Shown piece by piece: positions 11,384 to 23,699 of a stretch of 64,000 nt of DNA. Source of the stretch: Cornus controversa (lineage: Eukaryota > Streptophyta > Magnoliopsida > Cornales > Cornaceae); NCBI GenBank assembly GCA_026545225.1, contig CM048845.1, positions 118,485,033-118,549,032 of the forward strand, written 5' to 3'. The position numbers and the translations under genes are program-made. Within the stretch, counting starts at the first letter, position 1. Each line of letters starts with the position of its first letter. The notes under the pieces are model-generated. The model worked only from the letters and a program-made list of their open reading frames with translations, made no database searches and had not been told where the DNA came from.

Positions 11384-12204
11384 CGTTCCATTCGAATAAG
11401 TATTGGGTATTCCGAGTACCAGAAATATAATACCCGACCAATGATGTATTATCATTTCTTATTATAAAAAAAAAACGAGTCTTTCATTGGTTGGAATACT
11501 GCATAGCATGTGCCGGAGTACTTACATAGTTGGTGCCCCGGTATTAAATTTTTTTCCCATTCCTTATCCACTTCTTGCAGCATTAAAAACACTGTGTCAT
11601 AATTCCAAACTTCATGGATGAGAGTCACTGATGTAGTTGTTGAGGAACAGTTATCCACTAACATTGTCCTTGTTTTTCATCCATATACTGGTTTGGTACT
11701 TGATCCAGCAATGCCCAGCCCGAGTCAGTGATGTCGAATTCACACCATTTGTTGAAGTGTGAATAGAAAATCAATCCCTTTTGGTCTTGTGCTCTTTCTG
11801 AAGTGTACAGACTGTGGGTCACAATTGAAATCTACCTCTCCTTCCCTAGTTTACAGAGTCTGACATATTTATAACGAAGTTACAAACCATACCATGCCTA
11901 TCATTTACACTCCTTGAATGCAATCCACCAGCCAACTCTACATATGCATGATGTGGTCCCAGAGTTAATAATCTTTGTTATGCCAAGGCCGAGCACTGCA
12001 ATTGAAAGAGCTAAGATTTCCAGTAGTTGTAGCAGAAATTTCTGCTACAATTTATGAAATATTGAATAGCCCCGGAGTAACTACCATGTAGTATACCTAG
12101 CCAATAAATATTCATTGTTTTCCTTAATAATAAGAAATAACAACTAACTATCGACCGGGATACTACATTCTCAGTACTCTAGGAATACCGAATACTTTTT
12201 GGAT
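11384..12204. mobile_element. Probable non-autonomous DNA transposon with inverted ends, about 0.8 kb
   Basis: The left end (agtattgggtattccgag followed by an atacccgacca block) is repeated in inverse orientation at 12135-12204 (tcgaccgggatac followed by ggaataccgaatactt). The similarity covers about 60 bp with small indels. I could not fix exact termini or a target duplication. The interior holds a 70-codon minus-strand frame (11452-11664) with no recognised domain. Confidence 0.5.
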
Positions 12205-13244
12205 GGGGAGTTTGGAGGACCCTCTCCCAGCAGTACCCCAACAAAGGAATCATTTCGATCACAAGAAGATTTTATTTAGATGCGAATAAGACAGCCCAAT
12301 GCTTGTAAACATGGAAAGGAATCCCAGCATCCACATTGTCATCATTTTGATCACTGCAAGACAGACGCAATGAAACATAGACAGCCCAATGGTTGGAAAC
12401 ATGGAAGGGTGATGCCTTGTGGCTGCAGAGTACCTCTCAACTTAAATCATCTCTCAGGGTGGATTGGAGGACCCTCCCCCAGTCCTATTAGAGCTTAAAT
12501 TGAACTGGTGTCTGAAACATTGATAGAAACTCAATGATGGTCTGACCGGTCTATTTTTGTCCTGGTGACTTTGGGTCTCAACTTCCAAGTCCTAGGTCAA
12601 GGTTTCAAGACTGGTAGAGGGAAGAAAGGGAAAAAAAAATCCTTAATGATGGTTTGAAAGCCATTAAGACATACACTAGAATTAGATTCCAACTGACAAA
12701 AAGCAGTGCAGCAGATGATGACCTCTTGATTCAAAATTTTAAACAATCATACTTAGAGGATGCAAGGAAACCTAATTTGGACCAATCTGTTCACACCAAA
12801 AAGTAAGGGGTAGAGAAGCATGGTTACCCAATTCGATCTTCCTGCATAGATATTCTAACAACGATCAGATAATGTAAGCAGCTTGACGGAAACTACGCCC
12901 TCCCTTGTCAGCATTGCAAAGCATACAGGATCATGCTCAAGGGTGGGAGCCCCATTCTACATCAGAAGGGCAAAACAACATTTCAACAGTAATGGAAATT
13001 AGAACAAAAGAATAACTGAAAGAAATAAAAGTTAAGACAGAAGCAATAGAACTATTATATCTCAAAATTTTTATACAGGACGCTGATCTGGTACAATGAT
13101 TCAGCTGATGACATGCCAAACTAATTACATAAGGCCGTCCCGAAAATTAGTATAACTTAAAAGAAAATTACACAAATCCTAAAGGTTAATACTAACAAGT
13201 AATAAATGAACCCATCTTGTCTAGTAAATTACAGAAAACAAAAA
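12205..13244. other. 3' flank of the RING-H2 gene
   Basis: Non-coding. Two near-identical words (ggattggaggaccctc type) occur near 12211 and 12462, and another short direct repeat (agacagcccaatg) near 12289 and 12381. The part next to 13244 is presumably the 3' untranslated region of the minus-strand RING gene. Confidence 0.4.
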
Positions 13245-14937
13245 TCACAGATCCCTTCTGCATAATGGGCACGAAGCATGCCTCACCAGCCACTTATCAA
13301 TGCAAGGTAGGTGAAACATGTGATGACAGTGGGGCAAACTTCGAACAGTCTCTCCGAGCTGAAAGTCCTGAATATGTAACATACAACACGTGGATTAGCT
13401 GAGCATCTTCACAACTCATTAATCTCATACTGTCCTAAAAAATAAAGAATGATTGGTCACGAGAAAAATTATGCCAGTACCTGCAGGCACACTGAACAAG
13501 AGACTCTCTCCCCAGAAGCATCTACATTGTTACTGCTAGTGACTTTTATCTTCGGGATCTTTTCAACTGAATCTCCGGGCAAACCCTTAGCGCCCCCAGT
13601 ATCAAAGATATTTGGGACATCCTCGAAGCTTGATTCAACAGCAACCATCTGATTAAACACATTGAAATTGTAAGCAAATGAAGGGCGGATGTTCTTGCTG
13701 CTTGCTAAGCTTTAAACAGCAGGTAATTGTGTTTCAAAATACCTGACTCTGCACTGCACTTAGTATGGCTGGACCAATCCGCTCACGAACAAGTCTACCA
13801 CTTAGAAGGCTTGCGATAACATCAATCTGGACATATTTAAAAGATATAATATATTGGGTAAGAGAGTAATGCAAAGTTGAGTGAAGCTTGAATATCAAAT
13901 TCACTGTTAAGTATCTTTCTCTTTCTTTCTTTCTCCAGAATTCAAGATTAACTAACTAAGAAACCAAAATCCAAATGTAGAATGAATCAGGTGGGAAGCT
14001 AAATTGCTCACCAAGTAGAGGAGACACCCGATTCCAGATTCATCTGACTGCCAGAGGACAAGCGAAGATTCGAAAACCTCAATAGAGAAAACAGCACCAG
14101 AGATGGCTCCAACTGCAGCCCCTCGAATGAACCCACTCTCCGTCTCTTGGCCTATCAAAGCTCCAGTCATGGCTCCTAATAAAGTACCCACTGCAGCAAC
14201 AAGGCCGATTCCTTCATTAGTTTCAACTTCAAGAAAAAACGTATGGTTCCTTGATAATGCAGCCACTATCTGAACTTTCAAGCTCTAAGGTATCATTTAG
14301 GAAGAAAAGAAAGAAGCAATGAGGTATTAAAGTAAACCTCCCATGATTCTATATGTAAATGGACAACAAATTGATGATAAACACCCAAACCTTTTGTTCA
14401 TATGAAAACTCCTCCTGTCACCAAAGTTCAAATACAATAAATCTATGATATGCCCTTATATATTTGAACCTCAGAAAAATCAGTTCTTTTCTTAGAAGAT
14501 CCGAAAATAATGTTCCAAATTGGACATCATAAATCACCAAACCCAATATACACACACACACATATATGTAGGACTTAATGATTGACGAGAAACACAACCC
14601 AGTTCCAAGACTAGCAAACCCAATTATCACAGAACAAAGACATATAAAGAATCAATTGCATTTGATCAAGAAAGCCACGGAATTCACCATGAATTTCATA
14701 CAAAAGAAGGGCCAAAGGAGAAAAATAATAATAATTTGAACGAGAAATTGAAAGAATAAAACAAGGATACGCACCTAATGCGAAGAAGAAAGTGAAGATG
14801 GCAGAGAATATGTTCCCAATAATCGCCGAAACCGCAAAGCAGAAAAATTCTTTAACCTTATCGACCAAATTCCCAAATGAAAACGAAGATGTTGATGATG
14901 AAGGCAAAGCATGAGATGGGTATGCATAGAACTCCAT
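13245..14937 (-). CDS. NEP1-interacting-protein-like RING-H2 E3 ligase (NIP1/NIP2 type), 238 aa, 5 exons
   Basis: Exons in order: 14937-14775, 14190-14012, 13826-13743, 13648-13481, 13367-13245 (717 nt with stop; GT-AG and in phase throughout). A hydrophobic N-terminal segment (about 30-56) leads into a glycine-rich second hydrophobic region with the family signature GALIGQETESGFIRGAA. After a linker, the C-terminus is a RING-H2 domain whose eight ligands are all present: C193, C196, C212, H214, H217, C220, C231, C234. In Arabidopsis, NIP1 and NIP2 are thylakoid-associated proteins reported to recruit a plastid RNA polymerase to the membrane; related membrane RING-H2 proteins act as ubiquitin ligases. 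Length is close to the known members. The exon boundary falls inside the RING domain, between the second ligand pair and the rest. I am confident of the family; NIP1 versus NIP2 cannot be told. Confidence 0.92.
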
Positions 14938-15070
14938 CGATTATTACACAAACTTAGAGACCTTCAATGAGTTTCGGATCCGAAGATTGGTATAGCTTCA
15001 AGGACAAAAACGTACACGCATAATTAACACAGAAGCGCACACACACGTATACACATACAGATATACAGAC

Positions 15071-15110
<40 letters not shown>

Positions 15111-15469
15111 AGGTTAGGATTAGTCGTTAAGAGAAGGTGAAAAGAAAACACATAAACCAACTCACATTTATAACTGTTCTCTTTTTCAGCTCTCTCTCTC
15201 TCTCTCTCGTGGATCAGAGAAAATTTAAGCTCTCTGTCGAGTTGAAAAATCGTTTATTTTCAAAGACATGAGAGAGAAAATGACGCTTCTATTGACAAAT
15301 TGGAAGCTTAAGTCGACCACAAATAAAAATGATCACAGCCAAAGTTTCAATTTCCTCTCACTCGTTTTCTCATTGCAGAGAAAAAAAACAATACATATAT
15401 GTGTATATATATAAACACGTACACCTGTAGATTTATCTAAATATATGAATATTGATATATATATTTTAG
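14938..15469. promoter_or_regulatory. Upstream region of the RING-H2 gene with GA/CT microsatellites
   Basis: A (GA)n tract of about 30 bp at 15077-15107 and a (CT)n tract at 15191-15208 lie 140-270 bp upstream of the start codon. Such Y-patch/GA-rich runs are common in plant core promoters and leaders. No start site can be assigned from sequence alone. Confidence 0.45.
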
Positions 15470-15958
15470 GATAAAGTGTAAAGAAAACACCTATACTATA
15501 TATCAAATACGCAAAAAACTCACTGTAATTTACAAAAAAAAAAAAAAACTCACATTATTTACAAAGTATGCAAATAAAGACATTTTGTTAATTTAACAAT
15601 TACAATATTTAAAATATTCTTGCATTCTAATGTCATGTTTGAATGTTTAAAAAGAGTTTATTCAAAAATTAATTTCTTATTTATTTAAAAATGTGCAAAT
15701 ACTCTCTTATTTTGACTTATCGAACCAATTTGAAATAATAAAATAATTAAAATATATTTTTAGTTAATATAAAAATAAAAAATATTACATCCAAACATGA
15801 CACAAGAGTTTTAAAGGCTGTAAGAGCATTTTGATCATTTAAAAAAAAAAAAAATCTGATATTTACACAAATTATAAAAATATAAAAAAATTATATACAG
15901 ATAATAAACTACAGAATTTGTATACTCTGGACAGTGTTTTTTTTGCCCTTTACTTTAT
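15470..15958. mobile_element. Probable AT-rich MITE with inverted ends
   Basis: The left end GATAAAGTGTAAAG then AAAACACC reappears inverted at the right end (about 15933-15958, gtgttttttttgccctttactttat). The interior is non-coding. Flanking sequence gives only a weak 9-bp match, so family and exact limits are uncertain. Confidence 0.45.
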
Positions 15959-15981
15959 AATTTATAAATATATGTGATCGT

Positions 15982-16140
15982 ATGTACTCCTTTTTTGGCC
16001 GAGACTTCACAGAGATTTTTCATTGGTGGACCTAATCTAATTCCAAAATTGATTAGATACATATGATACTTTTTTGGCCGATACTACAGAGATATTTTTC
16101 ATTGGTGGACCTAATCTAATCCCAAATTGATTAGATACAA
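15982..16140. repeat. Tandem duplication, about 78-bp unit, two copies
   Basis: Two direct copies share ttttttggccga, acagaga, tttttcattggtggaccta and attgattagataca in the same order with a few changes, meeting near 16060. Confidence 0.8.
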
Positions 16141-17243
16141 ATGAACTCAGGATCGACTGTGCAAGCACAGTCCTTCGATTTTGTGGGTACCACAACAGGC
16201 CTACAATTCAAAGGCTGAAATTGTGCATTCTCTTTTTTTCAGGTTGGTTCAGATCCAATGGACTACTGCTGGGCACGGACATGTTACGTGGAAACCAACT
16301 CCATGCTGGTTTTTGGGTACGTGTTGGATGCATATATGTGCCAAAGACACAAAGATATTGCCAAAAATTCATATTGTCTAAGATTTTTATTTTATTTTAT
16401 AAAATAAAATAATATTTCTTATGTTGCATAGTGTTTGTCATTAACATTTCACTCATTTTAAAACAATAATATAACAAAATCAAATAATTTAATATATCTT
16501 TCAGGTATATGTCTCAACACATGTCTCGTATTTATATGTATTGTGTGTCGATAAATACATGTATTGTGTGTGGATCACATGTACTTCAAACCCTGTTTAC
16601 AAAATAAGAGAACTATAAATTTTTGGGTAAATTACTCGAACTTAGATTATTTTCAAGTTTTTCTCTTTCCAAAGATCTCCAAGACAAAATGCGGTGGTTA
16701 CATTCAAATTACTTTTTGTTGGGATTAAGTTGTGTATTTGACCATACATACATGTGAGTAATTGAGTAAGTGATAACATGACATCTTCTGTTCGCCTTAA
16801 AGATGATTGATGAGAGAAAAATCATGAAGAGGATCTATTTCCAAATTACTTTCCGAGAGAGTTTAGTTGACTTTATTGTAACTACTCCTGTGTTTAGTTG
16901 ATAGCAAGGATTAAAAGGCCGTTAAAAAGATAAATTAAAATACCAGAAATATCCCTATATGATGCAAAATTGACCTTATTAATCATATGAAATGACTAAT
17001 TAAGTCACGATACTTTGGACAAAAATACCCTTACTTATCACTTTGATTACAAATAACAAATGATTAAAATACTTAAAGTTTTTATTTTTAATGCTAAATA
17101 CATTAATTTAATTCTCAATATGTATAAGTTATCAAATTATATAAAATATGCATTGTAAAATTTATTCTATTAAAAACATAATTTGAAATTAAACATATAT
17201 ATAATTATATATATATACAATTTATCAATATATTAGTATATAA
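16141..17243. other. Intergenic, nothing recognised
   Basis: Non-coding AT-rich DNA. A perfect palindrome of about 26 bp (attttattttata mirrored) sits near 16386-16412. The overlapping frames at 16181-16412 have no coding character. Confidence 0.5.
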
Positions 17244-17253
17244 TTAAAATTAA

Positions 17254-18475
17254 GGTAAATTATACTGACTTCCTCTAGGGTTTAGTCAAATTTCAAGAAC
17301 CTCCCTTCTTGTTTTACAAATTACACTGACCTCTCTTGTCAGAGTTGTCGGGTATACGACGTAAAGAAAAGTAATGAAATTACTTTTTTGTCCTCATTTT
17401 TTATATATTATTTTTAACACATAAATAAAGTAAAGTTAAGAGAAAGACAGTGATTACTTAGTTACTTTAAATTTCTTTACATGATAGTGATTACCTAGTT
17501 GGCTTCAATTTCTTTACATGATGGAATTGAATTATTTTGAATGAAGAAAGCGTGTGAAATCCAATTCAATTTATTTTGCCTTGATTGTTATAATCCCTTA
17601 TTGATACCTTGGAATTATAAACTTGCGTACTTTGGGCTTGTTGTGTTGGGTTTCTTTTGGTCAATTTTTTGTTTAAATTTGGTGAAGTGGTTTTAGTGTT
17701 GCTACTGAGGTTATAAATGTATTGGAAACCCCTAGTTCGATTTAACTTTCTTTTTGTATTGTGTATCTCGATTTTAATTCGAGTTATATTTTGAAGTATA
17801 AATATACCGGTACAGATTCTCCAACAATTTTTAATCATTTATATATATATATAGGGGCGGTTTGTAAGAGGGACTAAGGGGGGCCATGCACCCCCACCCC
17901 CGAGAATTTTAAAAAGTTACATTTTAGAAAAATGATATTTACCCTGGCCCCCCAAAAATTTTAAAAAGTTACATTAAGTAGCCCCTTTTTAAGTATTAAA
18001 TCTTTAGAAAAATGATATTTGTGCCAACATGCCCCCCCCCCCCCCCCCCCCCCCAAAAAAAATATAATAAGTTATATAAATCAAGCTTCTTAGGTCCACC
18101 CCTTTATATGTACGTATTTGTTTGTCTAACCGGTACTCGATAAATTACTTGCATGTATATTATATATTAGGACTTTTATAAGGAAGAAGGAGACAAATTT
18201 GTCAAATTTATTTAGTTAGATAGGATATCCAAGTAATTTCACATGATTTGGTAAGCGTAATGATGTCTTTACATGTCTTCTAAGAGTAGTGGAACTTAAA
18301 AGTTACAAATTGCTAACATCAGCATTTTTTTGTCTTTGATCGTGATGACAGTTAATAAAGGGGAGGTCTATGTTATTGACATACAAATGTTAAAGAAGAT
18401 CATTGTAATTTGACAAACAAGAAGGAAGGTCAGTGTATATTGATGAAACCTCAGGGGAAGTCATGTAATTTATCC
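17254..18475. mobile_element. Mutator-like non-autonomous element, 1222 bp, with 10-bp target duplication
   Basis: TTAAAATTAA flanks both ends (17244-17253 and 18476-18485). The inverted ends start GGTAAATTATACTGACTTCC on the left and GGATAAATTACATGACTTCC on the opposite strand at the right, and similarity extends for about 100 bp. There is no transposase frame. A second, smaller element is nested inside at about 17854-18103. Confidence 0.8.
17854..18103. mobile_element. Nested element with GGGGCGG/GGGGTGG ends and a 23-bp poly-C tract
   Basis: Starts ataggggcggtttg and ends ggtccacccctttatat, which are inverted matches of each other. Inside are degenerate copies of an aaattttaaaaagttacatt unit separated by C runs; the longest is C23 at 18032-18054. 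The family is unnamed by me; it lies wholly within the 17254-18475 element. Confidence 0.5.
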
Positions 18476-18555
18476 TTAAAATTAATCATAAATTTTATAC
18501 AATTATTACACATTTATAACTATTTAAATCTTTTATATACATATTACACATATAT

Positions 18556-18992
18556 ACATTGTCCTCTCTCTATTTCTCTCTCAACCCCCCCCCCCCCTCG
18601 CCACGGTGCCGGCGCCCCTTCCTCTCTATTTCTCATGCACAAAAATTACAACTACATCGAAACAAGCTCGGATGCGTCGTTGGAGAACACATGCAAGTCT
18701 TTATTGAGATCGATGATAAATGATTGTTGTTCTGTTTTATAAACGATTTATCCTTTCTCTAATTCTCTCTCCAACACCCCCCCCCTCAGGGGGCGCCCCT
18801 TCTCTTTATTTCTCATGCACAAAAAATACACAAAAATAAACCAAAATTGTATAGCGAGTACGAACTCGACTAATCATTGCCACAATTTTTGTGTAAAACT
18901 ACATCGAAACAAGCCCGGATGCGTCGTTGGAGAACATATGCAAGTCTTCCTTGAGATCGACGATAAATGATTGTTGTTCTGTTTTATAAACG
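18556..18992. repeat. Tandem duplication of about 200-240 bp
   Basis: Copy one (about 18556-18750) and copy two (about 18752-18992) share, in order, a CT/C-rich start, ggcgccccttc, tttctcatgcacaaaaa, ctacatcgaaacaagc, ggatgcgtcgttggagaaca and a gataaatgattgttgttctg end. Copy two carries an extra segment of about 60 bp. It lies directly beside the Mutator-like element. Confidence 0.75.
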
Positions 18993-19099
18993 ATTTGATC
19001 TCGTGGAGAGAGACATCGAATTGTTGGGAGACTTTGATTTGTCGATCGCTATTTCGGGGGTATTTTGATAAATTATTGCTGCCGTTAATCACTTTGACA

Positions 19100-20316
19100 A
19101 ATTTAAATTATGATAGGGGTATTAGAGTAACTTTGCAATCATTCTAGATCCTCTAATTAATGCTCCTTGCATGAAATCATTTTTCTTTATATTAGTGTAG
19201 TTTTTTGTTACATTTGAAGGGAATCTCAATTTTTTTAAAATCACATCAAAATCAACTCATTCCTAGAAGAAAAATTGATTCACATCGATGTCTGTCCTAC
19301 CGTCCTAACCGACACACATAGAATTGTGTGGAGCCTACACAATTTTACGTTGTCGACTAGAGCTGATATCGGTCTTGATAGTAAAACTCTTTTTTAAAAT
19401 GTCACGTGTCAACTCATTTTATTATGGTACTTATCTTCTTTTTTGCTGGATGGCTTGGAAATCAATATGGATTAGCTGTAACACCAGCCAAGAGGACCAT
19501 TTTACTTCTCTCCCTACATTGAAGATGATCAAAATAGCCATCAAAGTAAAGGATTTCAAAATTGCCAATGAAATGATTTCATTATTATGTTAAGTACAAT
19601 GTCCTTTTTTTCTGCATATAACTTGTCTAGTCAATACCGTTTCACACATCTGATTTGATTTAGGATTAAAGATTATGTAGATGAATATTAGTCAACCAAT
19701 CGATGATTTCTGTCATTTAATATCCCCTTCTCATAATTATATTCATGTTAATGCAGTTAGACAATTCGGTGATAATTTCTAATGTCAAAACATAATAATG
19801 GAATCGAGTACTCCATATTTGAGGGTTCAAATGGTAGTTTCACATTTGTTGTTAACAAGCCAACCTACAGAAAATACTTGCTTCTAGAATTGTATGTTTG
19901 CAACAGAAAACTCAACTTATTAATTAAGATGAAAGATAAAGTACAATCGTTAATAATAAAAAATTACTGATTGAGTATTTTTTACCACTATTGTGTAAAA
20001 AACTAATACCTTATGGGAAAAAAAAATATTGTGTAAAAATAATATTTTAAAAATCCTATTGTGTAAAAATTAACACTCTTATTTTTATTTTCGATATTTG
20101 AAAATCGATCATTTTCTATATCTTTTAGTTTAATATGTAAGAGTAAGTTTTATAATCCAAGAAACAAAAACACATAATAAGACTTCAAAATCTATCCAAA
20201 GGTAATTTTGTTATATTATTGTTCCATCATAAACTTGAACCCTCGACCCTCCATTTACAGGAAAGAGAACCAAATTGTTTCGCATTTCAAAAAGAAACGA
20301 GAAACAAGAGAAATAA
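19100..20316. other. Intergenic, nothing recognised
   Basis: AT-rich non-coding DNA. The word attgtgtaaaaa recurs three times at about 19990-20070. The frame at 19324-19593 has no recognised domain. Confidence 0.5.
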
Positions 20317-20461
20317 GAGCCTACTTAGTTTGTCACTCAGAAAACAGTTCTCGAGAATTTAGAAAACAGAAAACTGTTTTCAAACTATAAAAACTTTTTG
20401 TACAATTTTCAGTTCTCGAAAAATAGAAAATTGTGTTCAAAACACTTAACCAATCAGGCCC
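20317..20461. mobile_element. Tourist-like (PIF/Harbinger) MITE, 145 bp, TAA target duplication
   Basis: Flanked by TAA at 20314-20316 and 20462-20464. Ends are GAGCCTACTTAGTTTG and, on the opposite strand, GGGCCTGATTGGTTAAG, the usual G-R-GCCT start of this superfamily. The interior is a degenerate hairpin around gttctcgaga. Confidence 0.75.
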
Positions 20462-20573
20462 TAAGTATCACACAAAACACAAAGCATCCTACGGTCACTA
20501 AACACAGAATAATCATAAGCATCCCACTATTTAATTAGGGAAGAAAAATCATTAGTCTCTGGAGGATGGGTCT

Positions 20574-20715
20574 TAGTGTAATGGTAGAGTTGCTATATTG
20601 TGACCTGAAGGTTATGAACGGTCTTTCTATGCAGAGATAAGCCAACGTAGATTTGATCATGTGCTCTCAAATTTCACATTAGTGGAAGTCTCGTGCATTG
20701 AAATAACCTTTGTTA
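20574..20715 (+). mobile_element. Au-type SINE, nearly full length
   Basis: A tRNA-derived head with A-box-like ttagtgtaatggtagag and B-box-like gaaggttatgaacgg is followed by the Au-family body: tgcagagataagcc, ccacattagtgg-like segment, gtctcgtgcattg and a T-rich end. It looks like a weak tRNA gene at first sight but lacks an acceptor stem pairing and continues into the SINE body. Confidence 0.7.
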
Positions 20716-20718
20716 GAA

Positions 20719-20890
20719 TTAGGGATGACAGTTTGCCCCACCCTATTTAAACCGGTTTAGATGAGTCTAAATGGTTGTAGGACGGTTATGGGAGTGAAAT
20801 GAAAAAACATGCATGGTTACGAGACGGGGATGGAGATAGGCACCCCTATCCCGCCATGCCTCGCTCCACCCCGTCCCATTTATATTTTAT
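20719..20890 (+). mobile_element. One-ended fragment of the hAT family found complete at 28306-29109
   Basis: Begins TTAGGGATGACAGTTTGCCCC, the same terminus as the complete hAT element in the prolyl-hydroxylase intron, and contains the same C/G-rich words (gacggggatgg, ccgccatgcc). No right terminus is found. Confidence 0.55.
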
Positions 20891-21237
20891 ATTTATCATA
20901 TTACCTTTATATATATTATACACGTACAAAATTACCCCTACCAAATGTTCAATAATTTAACCATCTGAAATCTATGATCTGCTTCCAAACCTCCCTGGCA
21001 AAAGACACTATGGTTGATATGATTAAGACATATATTGTCAAAAGTAATCTGTTTGTCAACTTTTGTACAATTAATGAGAAGTTAGATGGCATTACAACCA
21101 CATTATCAAAAACTTGCCACATAAGCCACTTTTTGCTCTTTTTTGGTTGGCTTTGCTGATTGCTATTTTGATAACTTGTCACATAATTCAAAGTATATTG
21201 TTCACGCATACATATAATTCAAAGTATATTGTTCACG

Positions 21238-21269
<32 letters not shown>

Positions 21270-21743
21270 AGTAGCTATAACTTCCTAATAATTAAATTCT
21301 GAGAGAGAGAGAGTGGCAGTGTGGCACAATGCAATGTTTACTTGTATCTCAGGGAACATATATTATTTGTTCATAATTAATGGTTGCATGACAAATGAAG
21401 TCTCCAGATCGAGCTCGAAACTTCGAGTTTCACTGCTTTTTGTGGTGGTCTTTAAGCCTTCACCACAAGTGGATTTGTTTTCTAGTCTTTTCAAGGAAAG
21501 AAAGAAAATGTGAGGGACTGCATGTGTCCCTCAATTAATTTCATTTCTGATCTGCCAAATCTCAAAGTTGTTTGCTGAAAATTAAGTTCCAAATCATTGT
21601 CATTAATGTATAAAATCTTTCAGATTATATATATATTTTGATATAAGCAAATATAAAAATCTGATATAATTTGATCTATCTAGATTCCAGACTGCTCTAG
21701 CAGGAAAGAAAATGAACTATATAGTATGTATGTGAATACATGC

Positions 21744-21774
<31 letters not shown>

Positions 21775-23699
21775 TTTTCTCTTCTTTTTTGGTTGGTAAG
21801 CTAAACAACCCACAATCCCATGGTTTCTAGATCTTGACTGTAACATATGATATATGCATATCAACCAGTCTTATATATATACCACTTAATTCAAGCCCAC
21901 AGAATTATATAAAATAATACAAAACTTCAAAAACTATAGGTTCAACTTTCGGACAAGTTGGTGACGTGTACTCTAATTGACAATGCGATGTATTGAAATG
22001 TTTTAGTATATTTCCTGAGATTGTAACATATAAAATATGTATGAAACAATTCAAAAAAATGAACTCATGACTAATGTAGACACATAGTATTAAGTGTATG
22101 GTATGTGTTATTTTTATAATAAAATCTCATTCATACAAACACGCATCATTGTCGATCCATCTCTACATATTACCTGAATCGCATGCAAAATGATGTCACT
22201 AAACACTAGCTTCTATCATTTCAGTGATTTCACATCAGCAACAATATATATATATATATATATATGATGATGAATATATTATATATATAGTATAGTTTTT
22301 GGTTGGATTATCTAAGATCAGTTGGTAGCATAGTAAAGTAAATAGTACAAAAGCTTTCGTGAAATTTGCTTGGCATGAGGGTTAAGTGATCTTAATCAAA
22401 CCAACAAAATCTTTTGGAGATTATACACTAGCTATATATATATATATATATATATAGTGGCCTTTTCATATATATTGTGTTTCTCATCGATTATTAACTA
22501 CTTTTAATCTTCTTCTGTGGCAGTTGTTGAAACATGCAATGGATGGATGCACAAGCTACCTCACTCTGATGCATCTATCTGTAAAGGAAGGAAAATGAAA
22601 CTTGCGCGCGCAGCATATATATATATATGAATGGATTATTAACTACTTTTAACTACATGTTTGCATGACATTAATGTTACAGAATATTTTGTGTTTGCGT
22701 AAAATTGTAAAGATAATTATAAAATCTTTTAATATTTCTTAAGAGTTCTATAATATTGTTATAAAGTAATTCTATTAGATCTATTGTAAAATGGAAAATA
22801 TGTTGTCACTTGTCACTCCACTTTTTTTTTTTAGCAAGTCACTCCACTTACTGTATATATTCTTAGACTTCACGTTTGTTTCCTTTAATTAAAAAAAAAA
22901 AAAAGAAGAAAATAAAATGACACATTTGTCCTTCAATAAAAGAGCTTTCACACTACCCAATTATTTGAAATATTCCTATACTTCACTTCGGAGTTGCCAT
23001 TCATTTACTTGACTGAAACAATCAAGTTAAGTGTGATATTACAAAAAAGGGGAGCCAACATCACATCCCTTATAAAATTTATATACAACCAATGTCTCTA
23101 GTAAACATCACTTCCCGTATAAAATTTATATACAACCAATGTCTCAGGTAGATATTCAACATATCACGTCATTGATATACTCGGCCAATAAAAATGTAGT
23201 TACAAATTATAAGTGTACGAGTGCAGGAAGATTTTCTGCATTCTCTCATGCCCAGAAACTGGTGTTTTTTTCTTTCTGGAATTTCATGACGAGAAAGTAC
23301 ACAAATTACTTGGAAATTGCTATTTGTTGCAAAATAGTAATGAATCCTCGTAGAATCAAATTTTGTGCAATGCTGCATCCTAAGAAAACAAATCAATTTC
23401 TTGAAATTTTTTATGCTTAAATGCATATGAAAACATCCAACCTTTCTTCTATGTGGTAATAAGATATATAGATGAATGAGATCCCAACATATCTATAACT
23501 TCTTTTTCGAATGCAATGAGCAAAAGTATAATTTAGCAGAGAAATAGTTGTACATCAAAATTGATTGCATGAAGCATGAAAACAGGTATAAGTTGTGTCA
23601 TACGACAGTGATGCTGGATAGCTGGGAACTTCCGCGGAGACTCTTGACAGTTAACACCGTTTGCTAAACAATACAAAATCAGTGCATGAAAACTTTGCC
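20891..23699. other. Intergenic spacer with microsatellites, ending in the 3' region of the prolyl-hydroxylase gene
   Basis: Holds (TA)n tracts at about 21239-21267, 22240-22265 and 22435-22457, an (ATT)n tract at 21746-21772, and a tandem repeat of about 48 bp at 23052-23146. The last few hundred bases before 23700 are probably the 3' untranslated region of the minus-strand prolyl hydroxylase. No other gene seen. Confidence 0.5.

Noticed and set aside
16181..16412. Overlapping small frames
   Set aside because: No start context, no domain, and composition like surrounding AT-rich DNA.
20578..20650. Candidate tRNA gene
   Set aside because: A- and B-box-like words are present but no cloverleaf closes, and the sequence continues into an Au-type SINE body.
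21236..22457. CRISPR-like regular repeats
   Set aside because: They are TA and ATT microsatellites without spacers; CRISPR arrays are not expected in plant nuclear DNA.
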